Position numbers and translations under genes: made by a program. A stretch of 64,000 nt of DNA from Hyphomicrobiales bacterium (GTDB lineage Bacteria > Pseudomonadota > Alphaproteobacteria > Rhizobiales > Rhizobiaceae), in the NCBI GenBank assembly GCA_900469345.1, contig UBWZ01000008.1, positions 310,001 to 374,000 of the forward strand, written 5' to 3'. The notes beneath the pieces were generated by a model. The model had not been told where the DNA came from. It searched no databases and saw nothing but the letters and a program-made list of their open reading frames with translations. Below are positions 39,895 through 48,207 of the stretch, piece after piece (within the stretch, counting starts at the first letter, position 1; the number at the start of each line of letters is the position of its first letter).

Positions 39895-40031
39895 TCGATA
39901 CTGTCAAGGTCAGCGAAGCGCAGAGGAAGTCGAGGCGCAACCGCAACATCGCGCTCGGTCTCGTACTCGCGGCGCTCGTGGTGATGTTCTACCTCATCAC
40001 GCTGGCGAAAATCGGCGGATACTGGAACTAG
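39891..40031 (+). CDS. Small single-helix membrane protein CoxF-like
   Basis: A 46-residue protein starting at a GTG that overlaps the ctaB stop by 4 bases. It has a basic N-terminus ([12 protein letters not shown]) and one transmembrane helix, then ends KIGGYWN. The same small gene sits between ctaB and ctaG in many alphaproteobacterial oxidase operons and is usually called CoxF; its role in assembly is not settled. The next gene begins 8 bases later with its Shine-Dalgarno (GGAG) just after this stop. Confidence 0.8.
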   Translation: MIDTVKVSEAQRKSRRNRNIALGLVLAALVVMFYLITLAKIGGYWN

Positions 40032-40039
40032 GAGCGCTG

Positions 40040-40660
40040 ATGTCCGAACTTGGTCACCACGGTCAGGCCGCAAGCGGCCCAGCGAAGCGGGTCAGCAACA
40101 CCGCCATCTTCGGCGGCTGCGTCGTGTTCGTCATCGGCATGGTCGGCATGGCCTATGCGTCCGTTCCGCTCTACCGTCTGTTCTGTCAGGTGACCGGCTA
40201 TAACGGCACCACCCAGCGCACGGAACAGTATGCCTCGACCGTGCTCGACAAGCGCGTCCAGGTCACCTTCGACGCCAATATCTCGCCGCAGCTGAACTGG
40301 GCGTTCAAGCCGGCCAAGTCGGTGGATCCCAAGATCGGCGAGACCATGCAGATCGAGTATACGGCGACCAACCGCTCGCCCTATCCGACCACCGGTCAGG
40401 CCGTCTTCAACGTCACGCCCATGGAAGCGGCCGTCTACTTCAACAAGGTGGAATGCTTCTGCTTTACCGAGCAGACGCTGAAGCCGGGCGAAACCGTCAA
40501 GATGCCGGTGGTCTTCTATCTCGATCCGGAGATGGCCACGGCGGAAGAGACGAAGAACATCAAGACGATTACCTTGTCCTACAGCTTTTATCCGAGCCAG
40601 CCGGCCAAGCCGGTCGCGGCTCTGCCGACTGGCACGAACGCGACCGACAAGAAACTTTAA
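40040..40660 (+). CDS. ctaG: Cytochrome c oxidase assembly protein CtaG (Cox11-type)
   Basis: A 206-residue copper chaperone with one N-terminal membrane helix (~23-43, ending [12 protein letters not shown]) and a periplasmic immunoglobulin-like domain. The copper-binding motif is in [12 protein letters not shown] near residue 140, and the [14 protein letters not shown]-type block is diagnostic. It delivers copper to CuB of CtaD. GGAG precedes the ATG by 6 bases. Tightly packed after the CoxF-like gene and 46 bases before ctaE. Confidence 0.95.
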   Translation: MSELGHHGQAASGPAKRVSNTAIFGGCVVFVIGMVGMAYASVPLYRLFCQVTGYNGTTQRTEQYASTVLDKRVQVTFDANISPQLNWAFKPAKSVDPKIGETMQIEYTATNRSPYPTTGQAVFNVTPMEAAVYFNKVECFCFTEQTLKPGETVKMPVVFYLDPEMATAEETKNIKTITLSYSFYPSQPAKPVAALPTGTNATDKKL

Positions 40661-40706
40661 GAGGACCGCCGGCAACGGCGGAGAGGCATTCACGGGGGAT
40701 TCTGAC

Positions 40707-41585
40707 ATGGCCGACGCGCATCAGAAAAATCACGACTACCATATCATCGATCCGAGCCCATGGCCGATCCTGGCGTCCATCGGCGCCTTCGTCATCACCT
40801 TCGGTGGCGTCGGCTTCATGCGCTATATCCGTGGCGGCGAGTTCCACATCTTCGGGATGAACCTTGCCACGCCGTGGATCTTCTTCATCGGCCTCGCGAT
40901 CATCATCTACACGATGATCGGCTGGTGGTCGGACACGATCAAGGAAGGCCGCTCCGGCGCCCATACCCGCGTCGTCGCGCTGCACCTTCGCTATGGCATG
41001 ATCATGTTCATCGCCTCCGAGGTGATGTTCTTCGTGGCCTGGTTCTGGGCGTTCTTCGACGCCAGCCTGTTTGCCAACGAAGCGATCCAGGCCTCGCGCG
41101 TCCAGGCGCTGGGTGGCCAGTGGCCGCCGAAGGGTATCGAGGTGCTCGACCCCTGGCACCTGCCGATCTACAACACGGTCATCCTGCTGCTGTCCGGCAC
41201 CTGCGTCACCTGGGCCCACCACGCGCTGCTTCACAATGACCGCAAAGGCCTCGTCACCGGCCTCGCGCTCACCGTCGCGCTGGGTGTCCTGTTCTCCTGC
41301 GTCCAGGCCTACGAATACGCGCATGCGCCGTTCGAGTTCGCGAACTCCATCTATGGCGCCACCTTCTTCATGGCGACGGGCTTCCATGGCTTCCACGTTC
41401 TGATCGGCACCATCTTCCTGCTGGTCTGCCTGATCCGCGCGATGAACGGCGGCTTCACCCAGACCCACCACTTCGGTTTCGAGGCGGCTGCCTGGTACTG
41501 GCACTTCGTCGACGTGGTCTGGCTCTTCCTGTTCTTCGCGATCTACATCTGGGGTGGCTGGGGCGCCCCTCTGGCGGCCGGCTGA
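40707..41585 (+). CDS. ctaE: Cytochrome c oxidase subunit III
   Basis: A 292-residue protein with seven predicted helices. The family blocks DYHIIDPSPWPIL at the N-terminus, SEVMFFVAWFWAFFD, LLLSGTCVTWAHHALL and the closing AWYWHFVDVVWLFLF are all clear. It stabilises subunit I and its proton uptake. It is the last structural gene before a strong terminator at 41616. In many rhizobia a DUF983 gene follows ctaE; none is present in the 76-base gap here. Confidence 0.97.
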   Translation: MADAHQKNHDYHIIDPSPWPILASIGAFVITFGGVGFMRYIRGGEFHIFGMNLATPWIFFIGLAIIIYTMIGWWSDTIKEGRSGAHTRVVALHLRYGMIMFIASEVMFFVAWFWAFFDASLFANEAIQASRVQALGGQWPPKGIEVLDPWHLPIYNTVILLLSGTCVTWAHHALLHNDRKGLVTGLALTVALGVLFSCVQAYEYAHAPFEFANSIYGATFFMATGFHGFHVLIGTIFLLVCLIRAMNGGFTQTHHFGFEAAAWYWHFVDVVWLFLFFAIYIWGGWGAPLAAG

Positions 41586-41615
41586 TACGCGCCGACCGAG
41601 CAGACAAGTTGACGG

Positions 41616-41637
41616 GGGCGGCGCGAGCCGCCCTTTT
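41616..41637 (+). terminator. Rho-independent terminator after ctaE
   Basis: Seven G-C pairs GGGCGGC/GCCGCCC closed by a GCGA tetraloop and followed by TTTT, 31 bases after the ctaE stop. SURF1 starts 25 bases later, so it is either read through partially or served by its own promoter. Confidence 0.85.
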
Positions 41638-41661
41638 GCTTTCACCAGACAGGCATGATCG

Positions 41662-42438
41662 ATGACCAAAGCCGCTCCCGACAGTGATCGCCGGACCTCC
41701 CGATCGGGCAGCCGCCTGAAGACGGCCGCGACGGCGCTCGTCGTGTTGATTGCGCTCGGCATCCTCCTGTCGCTCGGCACCTGGCAGGTCGAACGCCTGC
41801 ACTGGAAGGAAGGGCTGCTCGCCGACATCGCCGAGCGGCGCGCGGCGGAGCCCGTACCGCTGGCCGCCGTCGAGGCCATGCAGGCCACGGGCGCCGATCT
41901 GGAATACCGCCGCGTCTCGGTCACCGGCAGTTTCGATCACACCCGGGAGCGGCATTTCTTTTCCACATTCGAAGGCCAGACCGGCTTTTACGTCTACACC
42001 CCGATGACGCTTGCGGATGGCCGCATCCTCTTCGTCAACCGTGGCTTCGTCCCCTTCGACCTGAAGCCGGCGGAAAAGCGTGCCGCCGGCGAGGTGGCCG
42101 GCGAGCAGACGGTGACCGGCTATGTGCGCCTGCCGCTTGCCGGCAAACCGTCCTCGCTGGTCCCGGACAACGATGTGCCGAAGAACATCTTCTACTGGAA
42201 GGACCTGTGGACGATGGCGTCGAGCACCGGGCTCGATCGATCGGCGATCGTTCCGCTGTTCGTGGATGTCGATGCCTCCGTCCAGAACCCCGGCGGCTGG
42301 CCGCGCGGCGGGGTGACGCAGTTCGATCTCCCCAACAGTCACCTGCAATACGCCTTCACGTGGTATGGCCTGGCGGCGGCGCTCGTCGCGGTCGTGGGCG
42401 TGGCATGGCGGCGCCGCGGCCGCGACCGGCGCGCATAG
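41662..42438 (+). CDS. SURF1 family cytochrome oxidase assembly protein
   Basis: A 258-residue protein with two transmembrane helices, near residues 23-42 and 230-250, flanking a periplasmic domain. SURF1 hallmarks are LGTWQVERLHWKE just after the first helix, VSVTGSFDH, GFYVYTPMTLADG, LFVNRGFVP and the closing NSHLQYAFTWYGLA. It helps deliver or insert heme a into subunit I. It sits after the ctaE terminator but clearly belongs with the oxidase cluster. Confidence 0.93.
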   Translation: MTKAAPDSDRRTSRSGSRLKTAATALVVLIALGILLSLGTWQVERLHWKEGLLADIAERRAAEPVPLAAVEAMQATGADLEYRRVSVTGSFDHTRERHFFSTFEGQTGFYVYTPMTLADGRILFVNRGFVPFDLKPAEKRAAGEVAGEQTVTGYVRLPLAGKPSSLVPDNDVPKNIFYWKDLWTMASSTGLDRSAIVPLFVDVDASVQNPGGWPRGGVTQFDLPNSHLQYAFTWYGLAAALVAVVGVAWRRRGRDRRA

Positions 42439-42454
42439 GTCGCGCCACATTTTT

Positions 42455-42484
42455 CTTGGCGCGGCGGGTGCGGCTCGCCTATAT
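42455..42484 (+). promoter_or_regulatory. Housekeeping-type promoter for ispH
   Basis: CTTGGC at 42455-42460 and CTATAT at 42479-42484, separated by 18 bases. The rhizobial sigma-70 consensus is CTTGAC-N17-CTATAT. Transcription would start near 42491, so the 20-base tandem duplication (42501-42540) lies in the leader. Confidence 0.6.
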
Positions 42485-42500
42485 GGGGGCCGGACGCCTG

Positions 42501-42540
42501 CCAGCGTGAATGACAGATGGCCAGCGTGAATGACAGATGG
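42501..42540 (+). repeat. Perfect 20-bp tandem duplication in the ispH leader
   Basis: Two identical 20-base units, 42501-42520 and 42521-42540. Each contains an ATG (42510 and 42530). The first ATG opens a 7-codon frame (MTDGQRE) whose TGA overlaps the second ATG, which is in frame with ispH. Confidence 0.9.
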
Positions 42541-42547
42541 AAAGCCG

Positions 42548-43552
42548 ATGAACCTCCAGGTGACAAGACCACCCCTGAGCATCCGCCTGTGCGGCCCGCG
42601 CGGCTTCTGCGCGGGCGTCGATCGTGCCATCCAGATCGTCGTTCTGGCGCTGAAGGCCTATGGCGCGCCGGTCTACGTCCGCCACGAGATCGTCCACAAT
42701 CGCTATGTCGTCGAGGGGCTTGAAGCCAAGGGCGCTGTCTTCGTCGAGGAGCTCGACGAGATCCCGGCCGAGCATCGTGCCCAGCCGGTGGTGTTCTCGG
42801 CCCATGGCGTGCCGAAATCCGTGCCGGAAGACGCGGTCTCCCGCAGCCTGTTCTATCTCGATGCGACCTGCCCGCTGGTCTCCAAGGTCCACAAGCAGGC
42901 CATGCGCCATCAGCGTCTCGGTCGCCACGTGGTGCTGATCGGCCATGCCGGCCATCCGGAAGTCATCGGCACGATGGGCCAGCTGCCGCCGGGCGCTGTG
43001 TCGCTGGTGGAAACCGTCGACGATGTCGATCGCTACGAGCCTGCCGATCCGGACAATCTCGGCTACGTCACCCAGACGACGCTGTCGGTGGACGATACCG
43101 CAGGGGTGATCGCCAGGCTGCAGCAGCGCTTCCCCAACCTCACCGCGCCTGCGGCAGACTCGATCTGCTATGCGACGACCAACCGCCAGGAGGCGGTCAA
43201 GCAGGCGGCACCCGGCTGCGACCTCTTCATCATCGTCGGGGCCCCGAATTCCTCCAATTCCAAGCGGCTGGTCGAAGTGGCCTTGCGGGCTGGCGCCAAG
43301 CGGTCGCTGCTGGTTCAGCGTGCAGACGAACTGGACTGGGCCGATATCGGCGCGATCGGCACGCTCGGTCTTTCGGCCGGCGCCTCTGCGCCTGAAGTGA
43401 TCGTCGACGAGATCATCGCCGCCTTCAAGGAACGCTTCGATGCCCGCATCGACCTTGCCGTCACGACGGAAGAAAACGAGAATTTCCTCGTCAACCGCGA
43501 GCTGCGCGGCGTGCCCCTGACGGCCGAGGACATGGCCTGGGTGAACGGGTAG
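42548..43552 (+). CDS. ispH: 4-hydroxy-3-methylbut-2-enyl diphosphate reductase
   Basis: A 334-residue iron-sulphur enzyme giving IPP and DMAPP, the last step of the MEP pathway begun by dxs in this window. The three cluster cysteines are in [11 protein letters not shown] (near residue 20), [11 protein letters not shown] (~100) and [12 protein letters not shown] (~200); [15 protein letters not shown] and [12 protein letters not shown] are also typical. The ATG at 42548 gives the usual N-terminus, with GGAAA about 5 bases upstream. An in-frame ATG at 42530 lies within the second copy of a 20-base tandem repeat and would add six residues. Confidence 0.95.
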   Translation: MNLQVTRPPLSIRLCGPRGFCAGVDRAIQIVVLALKAYGAPVYVRHEIVHNRYVVEGLEAKGAVFVEELDEIPAEHRAQPVVFSAHGVPKSVPEDAVSRSLFYLDATCPLVSKVHKQAMRHQRLGRHVVLIGHAGHPEVIGTMGQLPPGAVSLVETVDDVDRYEPADPDNLGYVTQTTLSVDDTAGVIARLQQRFPNLTAPAADSICYATTNRQEAVKQAAPGCDLFIIVGAPNSSNSKRLVEVALRAGAKRSLLVQRADELDWADIGAIGTLGLSAGASAPEVIVDEIIAAFKERFDARIDLAVTTEENENFLVNRELRGVPLTAEDMAWVNG

Positions 43553-43579
43553 AAGCGCCACCGGCACAGCCCTCGGCTC

Positions 43580-43699
43580 ACCCCCCTCTGCCCTGCCGGG
43601 CATCGCGCCCTCAAGAGGGGCATTGGCACCCGGTCAGCGCGCGCCCTCCCAATAATCTCCCCCTTGACGGGGAGATGTCACGAAGTGACAGAGGGGGGT
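43580..43699. repeat. 120-bp palindromic intergenic mosaic element (RIME-like)
   Basis: The ends are perfect 11-base inverted repeats (A-CCCCCCTCTG at 43580 and its complement ending at 43699). Inside are further palindromes: ATCTCCCC/GGGGAGAT (43655-43676) and TGTCAC-GAA-GTGACA (43676-43690). This matches the type of large palindromic repeat spread through Rhizobiaceae intergenic DNA. It encodes no protein and lies between ispH and thrB. Confidence 0.75.
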
Positions 43700-43747
43700 A
43701 TACCTTGGCTTCGATGACCTCCGATTCTTGCAAACAGTGAGACCACC

Positions 43748-44713
43748 TTGGCCGTTTACACTGACATCACCGAAGACGATCTGAAGCAGTTCCTGCGGCA
43801 ATATGATGTGGGCGAGCTCACCTCGTATAAGGGCATCGCCGAGGGCGTCGAGAATTCCAACTTCCTTCTCCACACGAGCCGCGCCCCGCTGATCCTGACG
43901 CTCTATGAAAAGCGCGTCGAGAAAAACGACCTGCCATTCTTCCTGGGATTGATGCAGCATCTGGCGGCCCGGGGCCTGTCTTGCCCCTTGCCCCTGCCGC
44001 GCCGCGATGGGGAACTGCTCGGCGAGCTGTCCGGACGCCCGGCGGCGCTCATCTCCTTTCTCGAAGGCATGTGGCTGCGCAAGCCGGAGGCCAGGCATTG
44101 CCGCGAAGTGGGCGTGGCGATGGCGCAGATGCATCAGGCCGGCGAAGGGTTTTCGATCCGCCGCGAAAACGCGCTCTCGCTCGAAGGCTGGCGCAGCCTC
44201 TGGGCAAAGTCGGCGGAGCGCGCCGACGAGGTGGAGCAGGGCCTGCAGGATGAGATCGCCTCCGAACTCGAGTTTTTGGGTGGGCACTGGCCGTCCGACC
44301 TGCCGGCCGGCGTCATCCATGCGGATCTCTTCCAGGACAATGTCTTCTTCCTTGGCGACGATCTCTCGGGCGTCATCGACTTCTATTTCGCCTGCAACGA
44401 CCTCTTCGCCTATGACGTGTCGATCTGCCTCAATGCCTGGTGCTTCGAAAAGGACGGCGCCTTCAACATTACCAAGGGCAGGGCGCTGCTCGAAGGCTAT
44501 CAGTCGGTCCGGCCGCTGTCGCAGGCGGAGATTGCCGCACTGCCGGTGCTGGCGCGCGGTTCCGCCCTGCGCTTCTTCCTGACCCGTCTCTATGACTGGC
44601 TGACGACGCCCGCGGGCGCTCTGGTCGTCAAGAAGGATCCACTCGAATATCTGCGCAAGTTGCGCTTTCACCGGCAGGTCATGTCGGTCACGGAATATGG
44701 GGTTGATGCATGA
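43748..44713 (+). CDS. thrB: Homoserine kinase (APH-fold, ThrB2 type)
   Basis: A 321-residue kinase of the aminoglycoside-phosphotransferase fold, the rhizobial form of homoserine kinase rather than the GHMP type. It starts [16 protein letters not shown], has [11 protein letters not shown] and LTLYEKRV in the ATP lobe, the catalytic [13 protein letters not shown] near residue 195 and the metal [12 protein letters not shown]. It phosphorylates homoserine for threonine synthesis; thrC lies 10 kb away. The start is a TTG at 43748. The stop overlaps rnhA as ATGA. Confidence 0.93.
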   Translation: MAVYTDITEDDLKQFLRQYDVGELTSYKGIAEGVENSNFLLHTSRAPLILTLYEKRVEKNDLPFFLGLMQHLAARGLSCPLPLPRRDGELLGELSGRPAALISFLEGMWLRKPEARHCREVGVAMAQMHQAGEGFSIRRENALSLEGWRSLWAKSAERADEVEQGLQDEIASELEFLGGHWPSDLPAGVIHADLFQDNVFFLGDDLSGVIDFYFACNDLFAYDVSICLNAWCFEKDGAFNITKGRALLEGYQSVRPLSQAEIAALPVLARGSALRFFLTRLYDWLTTPAGALVVKKDPLEYLRKLRFHRQVMSVTEYGVDA

Positions 44714-45150
44714 AACAGGTCGACATCTTCACCGACGGAGCGTGTTCGGGAAATCCCGGTCCGGGTGGCTGGGGCGCCATCCTGCGCTACGGCGAGACGC
44801 AGAAGGAGCTCTCCGGCGGCGAGGCCGATACCACCAACAACCGCATGGAGCTGATGGCCGCCATCAGCGCCCTCAACGCGCTGACCAGCGCCTGCGAGGT
44901 CAACCTCCACACCGACAGCAAATATGTGATGGACGGCATCTCCAAGTGGATCTTCGGCTGGAAGAAGAACGGCTGGAAGACGGCCGACAAGAAGCCGGTG
45001 AAAAACGGCGAACTCTGGCAGCAGCTCGATGCGGCCAACCAGCGCCACAAGGTGAAGTGGAACTGGGTCAAGGGCCACGCCGGCCACCCCGAAAATGAGC
45101 GCGCAGACGAACTGGCACGCCTCGGCATGGCGCCGTTCAAGAAGAGGTAG
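44710..45150 (+). CDS. rnhA: Ribonuclease HI
   Basis: A 146-residue enzyme that degrades RNA in RNA-DNA hybrids. The four catalytic acids are visible: Asp in [14 protein letters not shown], Glu in [10 protein letters not shown], Asp in [10 protein letters not shown], and the last Asp in NERADELAR. Length is typical. Translationally coupled to thrB by a 4-base ATGA overlap, a pairing common in alphaproteobacteria. Confidence 0.97.
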   Translation: MKQVDIFTDGACSGNPGPGGWGAILRYGETQKELSGGEADTTNNRMELMAAISALNALTSACEVNLHTDSKYVMDGISKWIFGWKKNGWKTADKKPVKNGELWQQLDAANQRHKVKWNWVKGHAGHPENERADELARLGMAPFKKR

Positions 45151-45232
45151 GCGACGGACAGACAACGCTCCCCGTTGCGCTTTCGCGCCCGGTGACTATC
45201 TTCTGCCACGACAACATCTGAAGGGGCACCAC

Positions 45233-45541
45233 ATGATCCATCACTGCGTCTTCGTGCGCTTCAAGAGCGCCCTCCAGCAGGCAGACAAGCAGGCGATCTA
45301 CGACGAGCTTGTCGCTCTCAAGGACGCGCTGCCGGGTATCGTCGAGGTGAAGTACGGCCCGAACGTGTCGCCGGAGGGTCTGAATGGCGGCTTCCTCGAC
45401 GGCTTCGTCGTCACCTTCGACAGCGTCGAGGCGCGCGATGCCTACCTGCCGCACCCGCAGCACAAGGCGCTGGCCGAAAAACTCATCGCCGCGACCGATG
45501 GCGGCGTGTCCGGCCTGATGGTTTTCGACCTCGCGGCCTGA
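45233..45541 (+). CDS. Dabb (stress-responsive A/B barrel) family protein
   Basis: A 102-residue protein with the Dabb ferredoxin-like fold: IHHCVFVRFKSALQQADKQA at the start, ALKDALPGIVEVKYGPNVSPEG in the middle and RDAYLPHPQHKAL near the end, where conserved histidines lie. These dimeric barrels are stress-associated or act as small enzymes; the substrate is unknown. The ATG at 45233 has AGGGG about 7 bases upstream. A bidirectional terminator follows. Confidence 0.87.
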   Translation: MIHHCVFVRFKSALQQADKQAIYDELVALKDALPGIVEVKYGPNVSPEGLNGGFLDGFVVTFDSVEARDAYLPHPQHKALAEKLIAATDGGVSGLMVFDLAA

Positions 45542-45564
45542 GGGAAGCTGAAAACAAAAACCAA

Positions 45565-45595
45565 CAAAAAAGGGGCGCCGCGAGGCGCCCCTTTT
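45565..45595. terminator. Bidirectional Rho-independent terminator
   Basis: An 8-base G-C stem GGGGCGCC/GGCGCCCC with GCGA loop, flanked on the left by seven A and on the right by TTTT, so each strand ends in a U-tract. It separates the convergent Dabb and peroxiredoxin genes. Confidence 0.9.
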
Positions 45596-45617
45596 CCGAT
45601 CAAAGAGAGCCGACAGC

Positions 45618-46103
45618 TCAGAGCTGCTCGATCAGCGCCGCGGCACCGGAGACGGTTGCCTGCCCGGGGGTTTCCTCGATGTTGAGCGAGGTAACCACCC
45701 CGTCCTCGACCAGCATCGAATAGCGCTTGGAGCGTACGCCGAGCCCGCCGCCGGAAAGATCCGCGTCCAGTCCCATCGCCTTGGTGAAGGCGCCATCCCA
45801 GTCGGCCAGGAAGTGGATCTTGCCCATGCCGCCTGTCTGCTGCGCCCAGGCGCCCATCACGTGCCAGTCGTTCACGGCTACCACCGCCATGTCGTCTACG
45901 CCCTTGGCAAGGATGGCGTCGCGGTTTTCCAAAAAGCCCGGCAGGTGGTTCAGCGTGCAGGTGGGCGTAAAGGCGCCGGGAACGGCGAAGAGGACGACTT
46001 TCTTGCCCGCAAACAGATCGCCGGTGGAAACCTCGACCGGTCCGTCGGAGGTCTTTTCCTTGAACGTCGCCTGCGGCAGCTTGTCGCCGATCTGGATGGT
46101 CAT
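45618..46103 (-). CDS. Peroxiredoxin (Prx5/hybrid-type)
   Basis: A 161-residue thiol peroxidase. The peroxidatic cysteine is in PGAFTPTCTLNHLPGF near residue 49, and the Prx5-like blocks NDWHVMGAWAQ, WDGAFTKAMGL and RSKRYSMLVEDG are clear. It reduces hydrogen peroxide and alkyl hydroperoxides, presumably recycled by glutathione/glutaredoxin or thioredoxin. No second obvious resolving cysteine is present, fitting the 1-Cys or atypical class. ATG at 46103. Confidence 0.94.
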   Translation of the reverse strand: MTIQIGDKLPQATFKEKTSDGPVEVSTGDLFAGKKVVLFAVPGAFTPTCTLNHLPGFLENRDAILAKGVDDMAVVAVNDWHVMGAWAQQTGGMGKIHFLADWDGAFTKAMGLDADLSGGGLGVRSKRYSMLVEDGVVTSLNIEETPGQATVSGAAALIEQL

Positions 46104-46214
46104 GAGCGTCTCCTTGTGGACGGGTGGGGTAGATGAGGGTGGCGTTTGCGGGCAATATAGGCCCGACCGAAGGCAACGCAAGACATCCGGATCGCGTCGG
46201 CGGGGTCTAGCCGA

Positions 46215-47084
46215 TCAGTCGAAGGCGAGCGAGGTTTCCATCGCCCGGCCGCCGGCAATGGCGAGGATCCCCCAGCGCTTGCCTTTCATTTCATAACCCT
46301 TCGGCAGCTTGCCGACCGGCATGTCCAGCGTATAGCTGTCGCCCTGTCGCTGTCCATTTATGCCGTCGAGCAGGACATGGCCCTCGGGTCCGGACACGAT
46401 CACCTGAGGCGGGCTGTCGATATCCTCCGGCAGTCGCAGGGTCAGCCGCAGCACGGTCCCTCCTTGCGTCATGATGTAGTGGGTCACGGCAAAATGTTCG
46501 GATGGCGCCTCGGGGAGTTTGGCCAGCGCGCTGCTGAGAAGCATGGCTTCCTCGACGGGCGTCCCGTTGACCGGCTTGAGCGGGAGGGTGAAGTCCGCCT
46601 GGAAGGGAATGCAGATATTGCGGCAGAGCCCGATAAAGGTCGATGCGGTCAGCGTGACCGGCTGGTCCGGGTCCTTTGCCGTGAGCTCGAACGGAAAGGC
46701 GACCGGCTGGTCGTAGCCGATATCGCGCAGCGCGCCGTTGACGATCCGCTTCGGCACCGGAAACGACAACCGGTCGAGCGAGACGCCGCTCCCTTCGGAA
46801 AACGAGATCTTGGGCGGAATGCCGGTGTCGCCCGGCTCCTTCCAGTAGGTGATCCAGCCGGGCTTGGGCTCGATCTGCAACAGGCCGCGGATCTTGCCGT
46901 CGGGCTCCGGCGGCATCACCACCATGCGCATGCGGCCGCCCTCGTTGGTTGACCAGGCGGTCATGTCGGCCAGGGCTGCGCTTGCAGAGATACCGACGCC
47001 GCAGACCGCGGCCAGCATCCGCACAAGGCCGCAAAGCCGGTAGCCTGTCGATCGGCGTAAGGGGGAAGGGGGGCGCTCGCTCAT
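46215..47084 (-). CDS. DsbD-alpha-like periplasmic protein
   Basis: A 289-residue exported protein. A signal or anchor helix (~residues 17-40) leads to a mature sequence matching the N-terminal (alpha) domain of DsbD: GWITYWKEPGDTGIPPKISF, PVPKRIVNGALRDIGYDQPVAFPF and FIGLCRNICIPFQADF, in which two cysteines (C-x3-C) may form the redox pair. No transmembrane or thioredoxin parts of DsbD follow. It may accept electrons from CcdA/DsbD-like partners or be structural only. The ATG at 47084 is assumed; internal starts are possible. Confidence 0.8.
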   Translation of the reverse strand: MSERPPSPLRRSTGYRLCGLVRMLAAVCGVGISASAALADMTAWSTNEGGRMRMVVMPPEPDGKIRGLLQIEPKPGWITYWKEPGDTGIPPKISFSEGSGVSLDRLSFPVPKRIVNGALRDIGYDQPVAFPFELTAKDPDQPVTLTASTFIGLCRNICIPFQADFTLPLKPVNGTPVEEAMLLSSALAKLPEAPSEHFAVTHYIMTQGGTVLRLTLRLPEDIDSPPQVIVSGPEGHVLLDGINGQRQGDSYTLDMPVGKLPKGYEMKGKRWGILAIAGGRAMETSLAFD

Positions 47085-47236
47085 GCCGGACGCATGTAAT
47101 CGATCCCGGCCGGGCAAACCAGTCACGCTCGCGAGAGTGCGATTCATTTTCAGTTGATAGATGATGGCGGCTGCTCCATCTTCTCTCCCAGAAAGGTGGC
47201 GGTCCGATTGCGGGTCATCGCCGCACGGGAGGCACG

Positions 47237-47842
47237 ATGGCGTTCTCAATGCTGACGGATACACGGGAGCGCGGCTTCCTCGACGGTCAGTTCCTGATCG
47301 CCATGCCGGGAATGCTCGACACGAATTTTGCGCGCAGCGTCGTATACGTCTGCGCCCATTCTGCTGCCGGCGCGATGGGGTTCATCATCAACCGTGCTCA
47401 GCCGATTTCGTTTAGCGAAATTCTTCTTCACCTCAATCTGGCGGACGATGAAGATGTCGCCATGCTGCCGGGGCAGGCGCGCGATTTCCCGATCCTCTCC
47501 GGCGGCCCGGTGGAAACCGGTCGCGGATTTCTGTTGCACTCAGACGACTTTACCAGCACGTCCTCGATCCCGATCAGCGAGGAAATCTCCCTGACCGCGA
47601 CGCTCGACATCATCCGCGCGATCTGCGACGGGCGCGGCCCGGCGCGGGCGACCATGCTGCTCGGTTATGCCGGCTGGGGCCCAGGTCAGCTCGAGACGGA
47701 GATTGCCGCCAACGGTTGGCTTAACTGCCCGGCGACCGACGACCTGATCTTCGACCGCTGCGTCGACGACAAGTACGAGCGAGCGCTCGCCTCCATGGGC
47801 ATCGCACCCGAAATGCTCTCCACTGAAGCCGGACACGCCTAG
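47237..47842 (+). CDS. YqgE/AlgH family protein (UPF0301)
   Basis: A 201-residue single-domain protein with the AlgH family patterns: [31 protein letters not shown], the [14 protein letters not shown] segment and [19 protein letters not shown]. AlgH was named for a regulatory role in alginate synthesis in Pseudomonas, but its biochemical function is unknown. ATG at 47237 is preceded by GGGAGG. It is divergent from the DsbD-alpha-like gene. Confidence 0.92.
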   Translation: MAFSMLTDTRERGFLDGQFLIAMPGMLDTNFARSVVYVCAHSAAGAMGFIINRAQPISFSEILLHLNLADDEDVAMLPGQARDFPILSGGPVETGRGFLLHSDDFTSTSSIPISEEISLTATLDIIRAICDGRGPARATMLLGYAGWGPGQLETEIAANGWLNCPATDDLIFDRCVDDKYERALASMGIAPEMLSTEAGHA

Positions 47843-47851
47843 TTGATCGAC

Positions 47852-47876
47852 GGAACGATGATGCGCTCCGTGCGTT
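47852..47876 (+). promoter_or_regulatory. EcfG (RpoE2) general-stress promoter for csbD-like gene
   Basis: GGAAC at 47852-47856, exactly 16 bases, then CGTT at 47873-47876. This is a full match to the alphaproteobacterial EcfG consensus GGAAC-N16/17-cGTT, 47 bases before the start of the CsbD-family gene, a typical EcfG target. Confidence 0.8.
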
Positions 47877-47922
47877 CTCGTCTCGCAAGGCAAAACAAGG
47901 CCTTCAACCAAGGAGAAATACG

Positions 47923-48114
47923 ATGGGTAGCACAAGCGACAAGATCGCCGGCAAAGGCAATGAGCTGGCAGGCAAGGTAAAGCAGGCCGCCGGCGATATG
48001 ACCGATAACGACAGGTTGCGCGCTGATGGCGCTGCCCAGGAACTGAAGGGCGACGCCCAGCAGGCCAAGGGCGAAGTCAAGGACAAGGCGAAGGGCGTCG
48101 TCGACCGTCTCTAA
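47923..48114 (+). CDS. CsbD family stress protein
   Basis: A 63-residue hydrophilic, Lys/Gly/Asp-rich helical protein with the CsbD pattern: MGSTSDKIAGKGNELAGKVKQ (in parts), GDMTDNDRL, then AQELKGDAQQAKGEVKDKAKG. CsbD proteins are general-stress proteins of unknown mechanism. AAGGAG precedes the ATG by 8 bases. A perfect EcfG promoter precedes it and a terminator follows, so this is a monocistronic stress gene. Confidence 0.9.
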   Translation: MGSTSDKIAGKGNELAGKVKQAAGDMTDNDRLRADGAAQELKGDAQQAKGEVKDKAKGVVDRL

Positions 48115-48138
48115 CGGTCCGACCCTTCCCATACCGAT

Positions 48139-48177
48139 AAAACCTGCTCCGACATGCGCCGGGGCAGGTTTATTTTT
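48139..48177 (+). terminator. Rho-independent terminator after csbD-like gene
   Basis: AAACCTGC/GCAGGTTT stem (8 pairs) with a 16-base, partly pairing loop, followed by TATTTTTG. It lies 26 bases after the CsbD stop. Confidence 0.8.
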
Positions 48178-48207
48178 GTCTGAACCCCCCTTAACGGCAG
48201 GACGACC

